DNA of 64,000 nucleotides from Plazaster borealis (lineage: Eukaryota; Echinodermata; Asteroidea; Forcipulatida; Labidiasteridae), in the NCBI GenBank assembly GCA_021014325.1, contig CM037457.1, forward strand, positions 8,910,721 through 8,974,720, in the 5' to 3' direction. The translations under genes were made by a program, and so were the position numbers. Below, piece by piece: positions 11,160-22,113 of this stretch. The stretch's first letter is position 1. Each line of letters begins with the position of its first letter. Below the pieces are notes generated by a model that saw only the letters and a list, made by a program, of their open reading frames with translations, did no database searches and was not told where the DNA came from.

Positions 11160-12185
11160 TTTGTTCTCTCCCCTCCCCCCAAGAAAAAACAAACAAACAA
11201 AACACAGCATTGTTGACCTATCGAGGTTTTTTCAGGGAGTTCACATTGATGTCCTTCCACATCCAAGTATTCTTTCGTTCCAAAAAAAAAAAACCAACAA
11301 CAACAATAATTTATAACTATTGACATGATAATTTCACAGCAATTTTTTTCTTGCTTCTTCAAATATTAGAACCTTTTGCACATTTACAAAATATGTGTAC
11401 TGTGGGAAAAGTTTAATTCTTTCACACAATAAGTGTTCATATATGTGATATTTTTGAGTGTGTAGTGTATTACAAGTAACAGCCGATATAATGTTAAGTA
11501 TACACAAATTAGCTCATGGATGTAAAATTTATGTTTCCCACTTTTTCTTAAAATATTTGAGTTGCCATAGCTACACAGTATAACGGAAACATTACTTGCA
11601 GTTTGAAGCTGAATAAATTAATTTGGTCCCAAGTTTAGTTTTGGTTTCTTATTTTGCGTGCCTCTATTTGTGGAGTATCAAGTCCTATTGTAAAAAGAAT
11701 GTGAGCTCGATTCCTGGCCTAGGGATCCTTTGGCAAGAAACCTTGCAGTAAGTGTTTATCTGTGGGATTTGAGGCATTACATGGCGAGTTATCAATGTAT
11801 ATTCGGTTTGCGGTAATGCTATGTGTATGTCTACTTTGCTGTGAAGATTACTCTTCGAGAACTTGTCTTGCTATTTATTCTACTGCCGTGGAGTAGATTT
11901 CGGAATTCGGGAGACTACTTAGTTCCGGAAAGAACTGCCCTGCTTATAAACTACTACCTGGGCAGATTTCCTGCCTCCCCCTCCCCCTCTTACAACAAAA
12001 TTCCACAGAATGAACCTTTTTAGATAATTGCCAGAACATAATTTGTATAGATGTGGTCCTTGAATGACACGGGGGTCAGATGAAAGTTGACTTGGTATTT
12101 TAAACTTGGTGCCACTACAACAAAAGTTATTATAGAAAAGTTTATTTTACCCTTGGGAAAATTTAATTTCGCCATAGGCTAAAAT
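11160..12185. other. No recognised gene upstream of the receptor pair
   Basis: AT-rich sequence with homopolymer runs. Homology to the second duplication unit begins only at about 12190. Confidence 0.5.
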
Positions 12186-12406
12186 TAATGACAATTAACC
12201 AGGTTGTGGGGTTTTTCCTGAAGAAGTCTGACTCCTTTTTATTAAGTGAATTATTTTCAAATGCTTCCTCATACAGCAGCACTTGGTTTATATTGACCAA
12301 TGTACATGTTTATCTTGGCACCACAACTTGAAAACAATCAGACTTGAGATAACTTGAACTTTCTTTTTTAGAAGAAAAAAAGGAACTTTTCCTGATTTTA
12401 CTAAGT

Positions 12407-12414
12407 TATAAAAG
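12407..12414 (+). promoter_or_regulatory. Candidate TATA box, receptor copy A
   Basis: TATAAAAG lies about 260 bases before the preferred start codon and is identical at the equivalent place in copy B. A pyrimidine-rich tract ending TTTTTTAG about 35 bases upstream could instead be a 3' splice site of a 5' UTR exon, so the promoter reading is an inference. Confidence 0.4.
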
Positions 12415-12670
12415 AAATGGTTTTACTGATATAGATCACAATATAAATGTACATCTTGATAAATAGTAATTGCGTGCACAGAGGAGAATGTTTTAAGCAC
12501 ATTGGAATCTGATATAAATGCCATCACACAAACTGGGACCATCACTTCATTTCAGACCAAGTTCATTGTACAACTCTACAGAGATCATTCCCTGGTTTAC
12601 TCAAACCACATTACAGTTCTATCAATTCAAGCCTGAGTCTTGCTTCACTATCTGCAACACTATGCTGACC

Positions 12671-13861
12671 ATGGATCGAGGGTATCGTTGCATACAGCTA
12701 CTATTCCTGTGTGGTTGGCTTGGTTTATTTTCAACCATCAATGTAAATGGATTGACAGTTAAGGTATAAGTATTGTCACCAACTGGTGATGTAGTGGAGG
12801 ATGACACAGTGAGATTACAATGTAATGCTACTGGTATGCAGTTTGGTTATAAACTGGAGTGGTGGGGATATTACAGCGATAGTAGAAAACAAATAACAAG
12901 AAAAGAAGAGTGCATCATTACAAGTTGTAGTCTTGATACAACATACACTTCAAGCCAAGCGAAGATTGAAGTCCTCACGATTAGAACAATCAGTAGAAGC
13001 ACTGTGTATTATCAGTGTAGTGTGCATAGCCAGATAGACAGTGGAAGTTATTTAGCTGCAGATGGTGTCTTCTTATGGGTGCACTACTTTCCATTAGTCT
13101 TTTGCTACCCATATGGTCCTTTTACTGTACAAGAAGGAAAGAGTCAATATATGGATTGTTCCTCTGGGGTTGGTAAACCTAATGTAAATGTGTTTATTGT
13201 ATCGAGTGGTGAGAGGTACACTTGGAACAAGATTAATAACCAAAACAGGTATACATTCCTCGATGTTAGAGCTGCAGATAACGGCTCTTCATATGACTGT
13301 AGGATGAACTCCAGTGCATCAAGGTTCTCTGGTATGGAACGAAACTGTACCATTGGTCCAATGACTGTGGTTCCTATGACAACACCATCAAGCACAACAA
13401 CCCAATCAACAACAGAGCATCTTGATGCATCTATTAGTACAGCAGCATCACAACACACAACGTCTTGGGCAATTACAACAGCTTCTGAAGAAGACGCTGA
13501 TGGCACCTCATCAATACCTTCCCTCCCTTGGATTGCCGCATTTCTGGTCATCCTTCTGCTCCTCATTGTCTCGGTCATCATCAACATCCTCCTCATTGTC
13601 AAACGTCTACAAAGATCTAATAGCAAGGAAACTGTTCAAACCAACACAGTGAAGACCAGCAGCGTTGAGTTACAGTTTAAAGGTGTCAAAGCATTTTACA
13701 AGGTCCCAACCTCCAAAAAGACCTTACAAGATCCAAACTGCAGACATATAGTGAAAAACGAGAGTAAAAGATCAAAGAAAGGTGCCTCCAGTACAGTCTA
13801 CGAAGTGGCAGATGATTTACAGAGCATAAAAAACCCTCTGTATCAGAATGTAAGATTTTAA
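12671..13861 (+). pseudogene. Two-Ig-domain membrane receptor, copy A, interrupted by one stop codon
   Basis: This is the upstream tandem copy of the gene at 15620-16810. The start ATG at 12671 (context gaccATGg), signal peptide, both Ig-like domains, Thr/Ser stalk, membrane segment and tail are all present with no frameshift across 1,191 bases. The only break is a C-to-T change turning the CAA codon of copy B (residue 33, just after the signal peptide) into TAA at 12767-12769. The next in-frame ATG lies inside Ig domain 1 and would lack a signal peptide. Everything downstream stays open for over 360 codons, so the stop is recent, polymorphic, read through, or an assembly error. Ig domain 2 differs strongly from copy B (about 30 changes in about 240 bases) while domain 1 is nearly identical. 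Tail motifs, including NPLYQN, are retained. Confidence 0.85.
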
Positions 13862-13869
13862 AATGTCTT

Positions 13870-14490
13870 TTAGGGTTCATTTGTTACGATGGTATTAGGG
13901 TTTCATTGGGGATCCAGACTACAATTTAACAAAGAAAAACTCACAAAACTTAGGCTCCACCTCAAAGTGATATCCATGTTATGTTTTTCATTTGATGTTG
14001 ATGTTTTAAATTCTGATGCTGTTGTCCAATCTTGAATAGTTTGGTACCTTTTGATGATTGTTGTTTTAGGTCTCATACATTCCAGAGTATTTCATGTCAG
14101 ACAAGATACTACACTTGTCATATAAGAAATTTGACATTTTGTATCAAAATAACCACATGAAATCAAGAGTTGTGAAATTACCAACTAAACAAGTTTGAGG
14201 ATGTGTTGCCTTTTCTTTGTATTAGAAGTTTGATAAAATTCGTCAGGTGCAATCTCAATGAGATGTAAGATTCTATGTTCTTGCATTGAGCTGTGTACAG
14301 GAATTCCTGTAGGCTCTTTGGCTCTTTTGTAAATATGTGATGTCACAGATTACATGGTCTATGAAGAAAGTGTTTTTGGTCTTTTGGTCTTTTGACCTAA
14401 ATACTTATTTTCCTTGATAAGTTTAAGCGTAATAATGAATATATTCTATTGATATTTAATAATAACATTTGCTTTTTGGAACACCAAATG
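13870..14490 (+). other. 3' flank of receptor copy A
   Basis: Homologous in patches to 16815-17980. It presumably includes a 3' UTR, but no clear AATAAA was found close to the stop. Confidence 0.4.
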
Positions 14491-14496
14491 TCACAC

Positions 14497-14902
14497 TTAA
14501 AGACACTGGACACTATTGGTAATTGTCAAAGACCAGTCTTCTCAACATATGCATAAAATAACAAACCTGTGAAAATTTGAGCTCAATTGGTCGTCGAAGT
14601 TGCGAGATAATAATGCAAGAAAAAACACCCTTGTCACACGAAGTATAATGCAAGAAAAAACAACCTTGTCACACAAAGTTGTGTGCTTTCAGATGCTTGA
14701 TTTCGAGACCTCAAAATCTAATTCCAAGGTCTCGAAATCAAATTCGTGGAAAATTACTTCTTTCTCGAAAACTACGTAACTTCAGAGGGAGCCGTTTCTC
14801 ACAATGTTTTATACTATCACAGCTCCCCATTACTCGTTACCAAGTAAGGTTTTATGCCAATAATTATTTTGAGTAATTACCAATAGTGTCCACTGCCTTT
14901 AA
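14497..14902 (+). repeat. MITE-like element, GACACTATTGGTAATT family 3
   Basis: Starts TTAAAGACACTGGACACTAT and ends ATAGTGTCCACTGCCTTTAA, giving inverted ends bounded by TTAA. The interior shares AACATATGCATAAAATAACA with family 1 and adds a GGTCTCGAAATCAAATTCGT stretch. It sits between the two receptor copies. Confidence 0.9.
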
Positions 14903-15355
14903 TGTATAATTTGTAGTCTGGGTTTTAGATGGTTTGTGTTCATTTGAACTAAATACTCATTCAACAAATTCAAATTGGCTATTTGGTAAAGGTTAACATA
15001 ATTGGTTGTTTTTGTTTTGAATATGTAACTGGTTCTAGGTCACGTGTATTGGCATAAGGTCTCATGACAACAGAAGTGGTTGTTCTGTTTTGAATATGTA
15101 ACTGGCTCTAGGTCACGTGTGTTGCATATAAATCATCATTACAGTTAACAGGCTGCGGGGGTTTTCTGAAGAAGTTTAACTCCTTTTTATCAAGTGAATT
15201 ATTTTCAAATGCTTCCTCATACAGCAGCACTTGGTTTATATTGACCAATGTACATGTTTATCTTGGCATCACAATTTGAAAACAATCAGAGTTAAAATAA
15301 CTATAATTTTCTTTTTTTAGAAGAAAAAGAGGAACCTTTCCTGATTTTACTAAGC

Positions 15356-15363
15356 TATAAAAG
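15356..15363 (+). promoter_or_regulatory. Candidate TATA box, receptor copy B
   Basis: TATAAAAG at the same distance from the start as in copy A. Promoter role is inferred from sequence and conservation only. Confidence 0.4.
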
Positions 15364-15619
15364 AAATGGTTTTACTGATATGGATCACAATATAAATGTA
15401 CATCTTGATAAATAGTAATTGCGTGCACAGAGGAGAATGTTTTAAGCACATTGGAATCTGATATAAATGCCATCACACAAACTGGGACCATCACTTCATT
15501 TCAGACCAAGTTCATTGTACAACTCTACAGAGATCATTCCCTGGTTTACTCAAACCACATTACAGTTCTATCAATTCAAGCCTGAGTCTTGCTTCACTAT
15601 CTGCAACACTATGCTGACC

Positions 15620-16810
15620 ATGGATCGAGGGTATCGTTGCATACAGCTACTATTCCTGTGTGGTTGGCTTGGTTTATTTTCAACCATCAATGTAAATGGA
15701 TTGACAGTTAAGGTACAAGTATTGTCACCAACTGGTGATGTAGTGGAGGATGACACAGTGAGATTACAATGTAATGCTACTGGTATGCAGTTTGGTTATA
15801 AACTGGAGTGGTGGGGATATTACAGCGATAGTAGAAAACAAATAACAAGAAATGAAGAGTGCATCATTACAAGTTGTAGTCTTGATACAACATACACTTC
15901 AAGCCAAGCGAAGATTGAAGTCCTCACGATTAGAACAATCAGTAGAAGCACTGTGTATTATCAGTGTAGTGTGCATAGCCAGATAAACAGTGGAAGTTAT
16001 TTAGCTACAGATGGTGTCTTCTTATGGGTGCGCTACTTTCCATCACTCTCTTGCTCCCCAGGTGGTCCTTTTACTGTACAAGAAGGAAAGAGTCAATATA
16101 TGGCTTGTTCCTCTCAGATTGGTAAACCTAGAGTAAATATGGATATTGTATCTAGTGGTGAGAGGTACACTTGGCACAAGAGCAGTAACAATTACATGTA
16201 TACATTCCTCGATGTTAGAGCTGCTGATAGTGGCTCTTCATATGACTGCAGGATTAACTCCAGTGCATCAAGGTTCTCTGGTATGGAACGAAACTGTACC
16301 ATTGGTCCAATGACTGTGGTTCCTATGACAACACCATCAAGCACAACAACCCAACCAACAACAGAGCATCTTGATGCATCTATTAGTACAGCAACATCAC
16401 AACACACAACGTCTTGGGAAAACACAACAGCTTCTGAAGAAGACGCTGATGGCACCTCATCAATACCTTCCATCCCTTTGATTGCCGCATTTCTGGTCAT
16501 CCTTCTGCTCCTCATTGTCTCGGTCATCATCAACATCATCCTCATTGTCAAACGTCTACAAAGATCTAATAGCAAGGAAACTGTTCAAACCAACACAGTG
16601 AAGACCAGCAGCGTTGAGTTACAGTTTAAAGGTGACAAAGCGTTTTACAAGGTACCAACCTCCAAAAAGACCTTACAAGATCCAAACTGCAGAAATTTAG
16701 TTAAAAACGAGATTAAAAGATCAAAGAAAGGTGCCTCAAGTACAGTCTATGAAGTGGCAGATGATTTACAGAGCATAAAAAACCCTCTGTATCAGAATGT
16801 AAGATTTTAA
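15620..16810 (+). CDS. Two-Ig-domain type I membrane receptor, copy B (intact, single exon)
   Basis: A 396-residue protein from ATG 15620, chosen for its context (gaccATGg) and because a signal peptide starts there. The frame is open 51 codons further upstream, but that part looks like 5' UTR. Residues 1-27 are a signal peptide (hydrophobic IQLLFLCGWLGLF). Ig-like domain 1 spans about 28-138, with C51, W64 and YYQC ending at C116. Ig-like domain 2 spans about 139-235, with C163 and SSYDC ending at C210. N-glycosylation sequons are at N52, N213, N225 and N268. A Thr/Ser-rich stalk covers 236-284, and a membrane helix about 285-310 (PLIAAFLVILLLLIVSVI). The 86-residue tail has tyrosines in FYKVP (Y343), VYEVA (Y377) and NPLYQNV (Y391). 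NPxY is a PTB or endocytic motif and YxN a Grb2-type SH2 site in other receptors. I do not recognise a named orthologue. Cell-surface recognition or signalling, possibly immune, is an inference. Confidence 0.85.
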   Translation: MDRGYRCIQLLFLCGWLGLFSTINVNGLTVKVQVLSPTGDVVEDDTVRLQCNATGMQFGYKLEWWGYYSDSRKQITRNEECIITSCSLDTTYTSSQAKIEVLTIRTISRSTVYYQCSVHSQINSGSYLATDGVFLWVRYFPSLSCSPGGPFTVQEGKSQYMACSSQIGKPRVNMDIVSSGERYTWHKSSNNYMYTFLDVRAADSGSSYDCRINSSASRFSGMERNCTIGPMTVVPMTTPSSTTTQPTTEHLDASISTATSQHTTSWENTTASEEDADGTSSIPSIPLIAAFLVILLLLIVSVIINIILIVKRLQRSNSKETVQTNTVKTSSVELQFKGDKAFYKVPTSKKTLQDPNCRNLVKNEIKRSKKGASSTVYEVADDLQSIKNPLYQNVRF

Positions 16811-17099
16811 AATGAAATACAGGATTCGTTTGTTAAGAAGGTATCAGGGTTTCCTGGGGGATTTAAGATCGATTTAACAAAGTCACCCAAAGTAGGTGCC
16901 ACCTTAAAGCGATATCCATGTCATGTTTGTTCATCGGGATATCTTTTTTTAGTTTTGGTGGTATGAATTTTGAAGTTATCTTGTTAAAACACACTGACAA
17001 TAAGTATTTCTGCGAGCAAAACAAATGTGTGTATAGTAGTTGGAACATGGTCTCTGGACAGGCGTCTGATTTCATCAAGTACCAAGTTTGATCCAAGAT

Positions 17100-17260
17100 G
17101 AGTCATCCAATGATTCAATCTTTATTGCTAAGCAAATTGTGATGTAACAATACAAATCACTATAGTGATATAGAAAACTCATCTTTAGATCAATCATAGC
17201 ACTTAATGAAATCAGGCAATGGTGTAAAGTCTTGATCTCACACTGCTAAAGGCATTACCA
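17100..17260. repeat. Dispersed repeat (copy also at 37555-37675)
   Basis: Shares 'caatctttattgctaagca', 'acaatacaaatcactat' and a following 'aactcatctt' with 37560-37645. It falls in the extra segment of duplication unit 2. Confidence 0.6.
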
Positions 17261-18079
17261 TTTTACTGATTTCAAAAACCCAAACCTGAGAAATTATATT
17301 TTTCTTATGATCTTTTTTTCGCGGACGGGGCACTGCATTTCCTTCTCTTTTGTAGTAATTTGAATATAATCATTTTGTAGCTTGATCAATATCAGTTTAT
17401 TAACAAAGATAGTATATCGGACATTTTAATTAGAACATTTGATTTGGAGCATTGAAGTTGCATATGTACCTTATGTATACATATTACGTATATATGTTTT
17501 ATTTTACCCTTTCTTGCCTTAATTGTATCAAATTTAGTTTGTAAATATCACCTCATCTAAAAAAGAGTGACCTTGTTTATTCCAGGGCAGACAAGATACT
17601 ACTGGCCATGTGAGAAATGTTACATGTTGTGTCGTATTAACCACATAAAAACAAGAGTTGTAAAAAATAATAACAACTAAACAAGAATTGAGATGTGCCC
17701 CTTTTCTTCATATCAAATGTTGATATGGTGCAGCAATCTCCATAAAACATGACATTATATGTTGTATTCCATTGAGCGGTTTACATGGGAATTCCTGCAG
17801 GCTCTGATGTGGCTCTTTTGTAAAAGGATGTCACATGACTATACATGGTTTCTACACAAAGTGTCTTAGATGTCTTGGTTTTTGGACCTAAGTAATCCTT
17901 AAAATATTCTTTACTCAGGAGAAGCATAATAATGAAGATATTCTATTGGTATTTTAATAACAACATTTGCTTTGAAACTGAAGTTAATGTACACATTTTT
18001 ATATATTTATCTTTTTGCTTATAATTGTTTACATATTCAAGTATAAACCTTGGGTTTTGGATGTCTTGGTCTTATGGCC

Positions 18080-18436
18080 CTAAAGGGTCTGTATACGTTT
18101 GGTAATTGGAACCCACTGTTTGTTTCAATCCTATATAGGCCTAGCTGTAGATATATACCATAAAACTAACCTGTGTAAATTTCATTTTAAAAGGTGGTAG
18201 CGTTGAGATATTGCCGAAAATCTGGAGTGGTTATTTCCACAAAGGAAGAATAATCTGCAATTGGAATACCAATCTTCAGATTCAAATTTTTGGGAGATAA
18301 AAAGTGATATCTTTTTCCATAACCGCAGTACTTCAAAGTGAAAAGTTTTTCAAAATGCATTACCGGGCATACTATCCAAAGCTGATGTACTTCTTAATTT
18401 GCAGAGTCATTATACCAAACGTATACAACCCTTTAA
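18080..18436 (+). repeat. MITE-like element, family 2 (GGTGGTAGCGTTGAGATATT interior)
   Basis: Starts CTAAAGGGTCTGTATACGTT and ends AAACGTATACAACCCTTTAA. The interior (CCATAAAACTAACCTGTG, TATTGCCGAAAATCTGGAG) matches 30987-31350 and, inverted, 48122-48500. Confidence 0.85.
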
Positions 18437-19445
18437 TTAGCTGTTTCGTGCAGCGTAGCGCGCAGCGAAACAGCTATTGTTTTTGTTAGAGTTTTTGTTG
18501 TTTTTATTTTTATTTTTCAGACAGGAAATCATTGACATAACGCACGATTCGTTCTAAGCGGCCTTTTGCATAGTTTCTAATGAGCAATTGCAATGAAACT
18601 TTCAGTGATGATTGGCATTGGTGCAAGGAAGTGTCTAAAAGAAATTCGTCATGATGACGTCATCACCTGTCACGTGACGTCATCTTAAAGGTTTCTATTT
18701 TAAATATTTGAAAATCCGTATCAAATCGGCCACAGGAGACCGTAGGTTTCTGTTTGCGGGATTGGGTAGGGATAAATTAGGCCTTCATTTTATTCAGTGT
18801 GCGTGACCTCACATGACCTTTACTTCCGGTCGAAACCGGAAGTGCCTCGTAATTCAAAAGTGGCAAAAGTTATGAACTTGCTTTTAACGATGTTAGTGTT
18901 TGGCATGGGTGGGCAATTACAAAAAAATACCGATGACGTCACGATACACAAGAGCGCCCTCTAGCGGCAGGTTTAAAACTGTTCAAAATGGACTTTTTGA
19001 AGATGTGTGTGGTGAAGTTTTGTGCAATCACTTCAAAATTCACAAATATGTTGATTGTCAGGCAGCCATCATATGTGTGAAGTTTCAGATTAATGACGTC
19101 ATCAGGGGTCACGTGACACGGCATTAAAGGTGCACTTTTTGAACTCGTATAACTCCCGAAGTAATGATGCGATCATGTTGAAACTTAGTAGGTTGTTAGA
19201 TATTAGCAAGTTCTTGTGAATTATGAAATGACGTCATGATGACGTCATCACTTGATTTTCAAACATTTTTTTCATGTTTGCACCTTTAAGTCATAAATTG
19301 CTAACTGAACATGGTATAACTTTTAAAAAAATTAATAGGCTGGATTGGTCATAACTGCTTTGAATACAGAAAGAATTTCAAATTCAGTTGAGAAATTTGA
19401 AAATGTTATTAACGAAACAGCTATGCATTTGTGCACAAATGCAAT
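18437..19445. repeat. About 1-kb dispersed-looking element rich in TGACGTCA palindromes
   Basis: Begins TTAGCTGTTTCGTGCAGCG directly after the family 2 element and ends AACGAAACAGCTA, so its ends are imperfectly inverted (TAGCTGTTTCG / CGAAACAGCTA). Inside are TGACGTCA palindromes near 18655, 18680 (in CACGTGACGTCATC), 18935, 19093, 19229 and 19238, plus two CACGTGAC sites. No open frame has recognisable protein. Confidence 0.6.
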
Positions 19446-22110
19446 CATGTCTCGTTCTCCTTGATCATGTTAAGCTTATAATAATAAACACACTATATTT
19501 ATACTTTAAAATACCTAATGTACATATTTTGTCATATTATCTTTTCTTTATTAGTTTTTAATATTTAGTATAAGCATAGTTTTCTTTAGATCTCAATACT
19601 CCTTTCAAAATATTGAGAGGAAAGTTATTGGGACTATTTTGAAAACTAGCTGCCGATATTGCATGGTACCCTACACATGTCTTTTACCAGGCAATATTGG
19701 CCGCTAAATCGACAAATCGTTGTGCAAACATGGCGGTAAGTTATTTTGTCTTATGTAATAAGTTCCACGTCTTGTGTATTGGCATGAAGTTTCGTGACAA
19801 TAACTGGGTTAATTTGTTTTAATGACTTTTTCCTCCTTGAATCAATTTGAAGTTCTTCTTCTTTTGGAGATTTTGCAACTTTTTCCAAACCGCCAGTTTG
19901 TTTTTTTACTGGCACGTGGCTTATTGTTTTCTGTCGACATTTCAATAGTATGGGACATAAAGGGTGTCATAGTTCAAAAACTTGAAAACCTGTCTGGAAA
20001 TAAATAACGAAAAGCGCTTTGAGACACCCGTAGAGCGCTATATAAAAACTAGTTATTAGGCCTATTAATATTATTATGAACTTGGAGCCATGTAAACAGT
20101 GGTTTACATGTAGGCCTAAATGTAGCTATGGGAAGCAATGAGGCTGCAAGCAGAACTTCTTGGACAGGAATTTTACTGGTCCTCAGAGGTTTTTAATGGC
20201 CGTTTAGCTGGCACCCAGTTGTTAAAAGGAGACATTATAGGCCTATATATATTTTAAAATTAATACCTTTTCATATTATCTTTTCTTTCCTAGTTTTTGA
20301 TATTAAGCATAAACATAGTAATTTTTATATCTCAATACTCTTTTCAATGTATTAATTGTTTGTTTGTGTAAGTTTTTTGTATTTCCTGAAAGAGGAAGTG
20401 GACTTTTCCTTTCACAGATTGTCTTCATCTATAGTAAAGACTAATCATACAAGAAATAATTAAGATGAACTGTTCCTCATAAAAAAATTATTCAATTTAT
20501 TACTCAGCTCAAAATGGCCGTGTTATACTTTGAGTATTTTGCTGTTTGGATCGTAAAACTTGTAATTCAAGAAACAGTTATAAAAAGTAACATTAGTATA
20601 TTGCTGACTGTATTTATAACCATTTTTTCATTAGATAATTGAGAATATTTACACAGTACCTCATATCTTTAGGAAAATCTCTATTAACGGTTCAAAATAA
20701 AATTTGAGTTAAAATAAGTATAAAAGCTGACTGCGTATAAGCCATAGTTGTGCATTTTGATAATCATCACCAACAATGTTTTCAAGGTTTCTCATACCTT
20801 TTGAGGAATTCTCTATAAACTGTCAAACCCAGATTAGAAAAATAATGACAGGGCTTTAACCCCCTTCTGATTATCAGTTGTTGATTATAATTCCTGTATT
20901 AGGCCTTCATGCAAATACTGTATACAATTAATGATGTATCAGCGTGTACAATAATACTCATCTTAATGACAATCAGAGGATACTCTCTGAAAAGACCAGG
21001 GCCCCAAAATAACTAGACATCAGGTGTTAAAACACAAAGCTGTTCCATTTTGTCCACTTCGATTGTACGATCCATACCCAGTTATGAACGTGACCCTGAA
21101 TTCAAGGCACCATGACACGAACAACACAGACCGTTATTTTGACTCTATCTGTGCCCTTACCTTTCACAGATTGTCTTCATCTATAGTATAGTAAAGACTA
21201 ATCATACAAACTGTGCAAGTCTCGCGCAATTTTGAACTTCCGGGACCATTGTGGTCCCAACCATATGGAGATTTACGTGGGCAAGATTTTGTTTTGTCAA
21301 TTATTTTAGTTTAACGTGGTTTATGACCATGAAAAAATATATATGGTGTTGGGAATACTTAATGAGAAAAAAATATGAAAGTAAAATCAAATTTCCTACT
21401 TTCCTATAACCATAAAGGTGATTTTGAACCTGACCCTGACCCCAAACCTGACTCACTGACTCTAATCTTAAACCTTGTCGAACATTGTTCATGATCCTGA
21501 ACTTCACCCAGTATACTGCACCCTATACCCTCTATTAAACCTGAATTTAATTTGCATACTGATGCCTAAAACTCTGTTCTGGCCTGTGAGCTCGGGGGGT
21601 TCAAATCGGGGCGGGCCCCTTTTTTTTACTAGTAAAAACAACTTCTCACCTTCAGCTCAGTAGTCACTCTCTCTCACCGCTCTGCTACTGAGCTTTCATG
21701 AAAAATCTTGTACTTGGCCTGACTTAAACAAATTGGAGCTTGGATTGGGGAGTAAAATGTCTAAGGGTTGAGGGGTTACCTCGGCTCTGAGACTCACCGG
21801 GCCGGGGGCTGGGAGGTTGCTGGGCAGTCAAGTCAGCCAGTGGGCTGGGCTGGTTGGACTGAACTTCCTGAAGGCTTGGTGTGATGGTAGGGGTAGCTTG
21901 GCATGGGATGATAAGGCATGGGTGGGGGACTTGGGCTATGGGCTGGGGTGCTGGAATGAAGACAGTCAGTCAATCAGTGGGATGAGCTGATGGGTATAGG
22001 GAGATGGACTAGTCACGATGTGGCTGGCTGGAGATGGGCATGATCAAGCTGGGTAGAGGACTGGGCCATTGGCAAACGTTAATTGGTTTATTTTATCCAC
22101 CATTTATTAA
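19446..22110. other. Non-coding, with a SINE tail at 19997-20085
   Basis: Bases 19997-20085 (GCGCTTTGAGACACCCG, AGAGCGCTATATAAAAAC, then an ATT-rich tail) match the 3' end of the SINEs at 38120 and 59607. The rest is AT-rich, with two copies of 'cacagattgtcttcatctat' (20415 and 21167) marking a small duplication. No coding exon is recognised. Confidence 0.5.
21780..22075. repeat. G-rich degenerate GGGCTGG/GGGATG tract
   Basis: Strand-asymmetric G-rich low-complexity sequence with recurring GGGCTGG, GGCTGG and GATGGGCATG words. Confidence 0.6.
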
Positions 22111-22113
22111 ACT

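Larger units (their letters stand above)
12190..14480 (+). repeat. Tandem segmental duplication, unit 1 (contains receptor copy A)
   Basis: From about 12190 the sequence matches 15140 onward at a constant offset of 2949-2950 bases through the promoter and coding region, then more loosely through the 3' flank (for example 'cagacaagatactac' at 14099 and 17589). The 3' flank offset is about 3490-3505 because unit 2 carries about 500 extra bases near 17100-17560. Confidence 0.9.
15140..17985 (+). repeat. Tandem segmental duplication, unit 2 (contains receptor copy B)
   Basis: Direct duplicate of 12190-14480. The 5' flank, including the TATA-like box, is almost identical to unit 1. The 3' flank is diverged and enlarged by about 500 bases around 17100-17560. 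Confidence 0.9.

Noticed and set aside
13144..13626. 160-codon minus-strand frame inside receptor copy A (and 16192-16575 in copy B)
   Set aside because: Antisense shadow of the receptor coding sequence: the frame exists only opposite the stalk and membrane segment.
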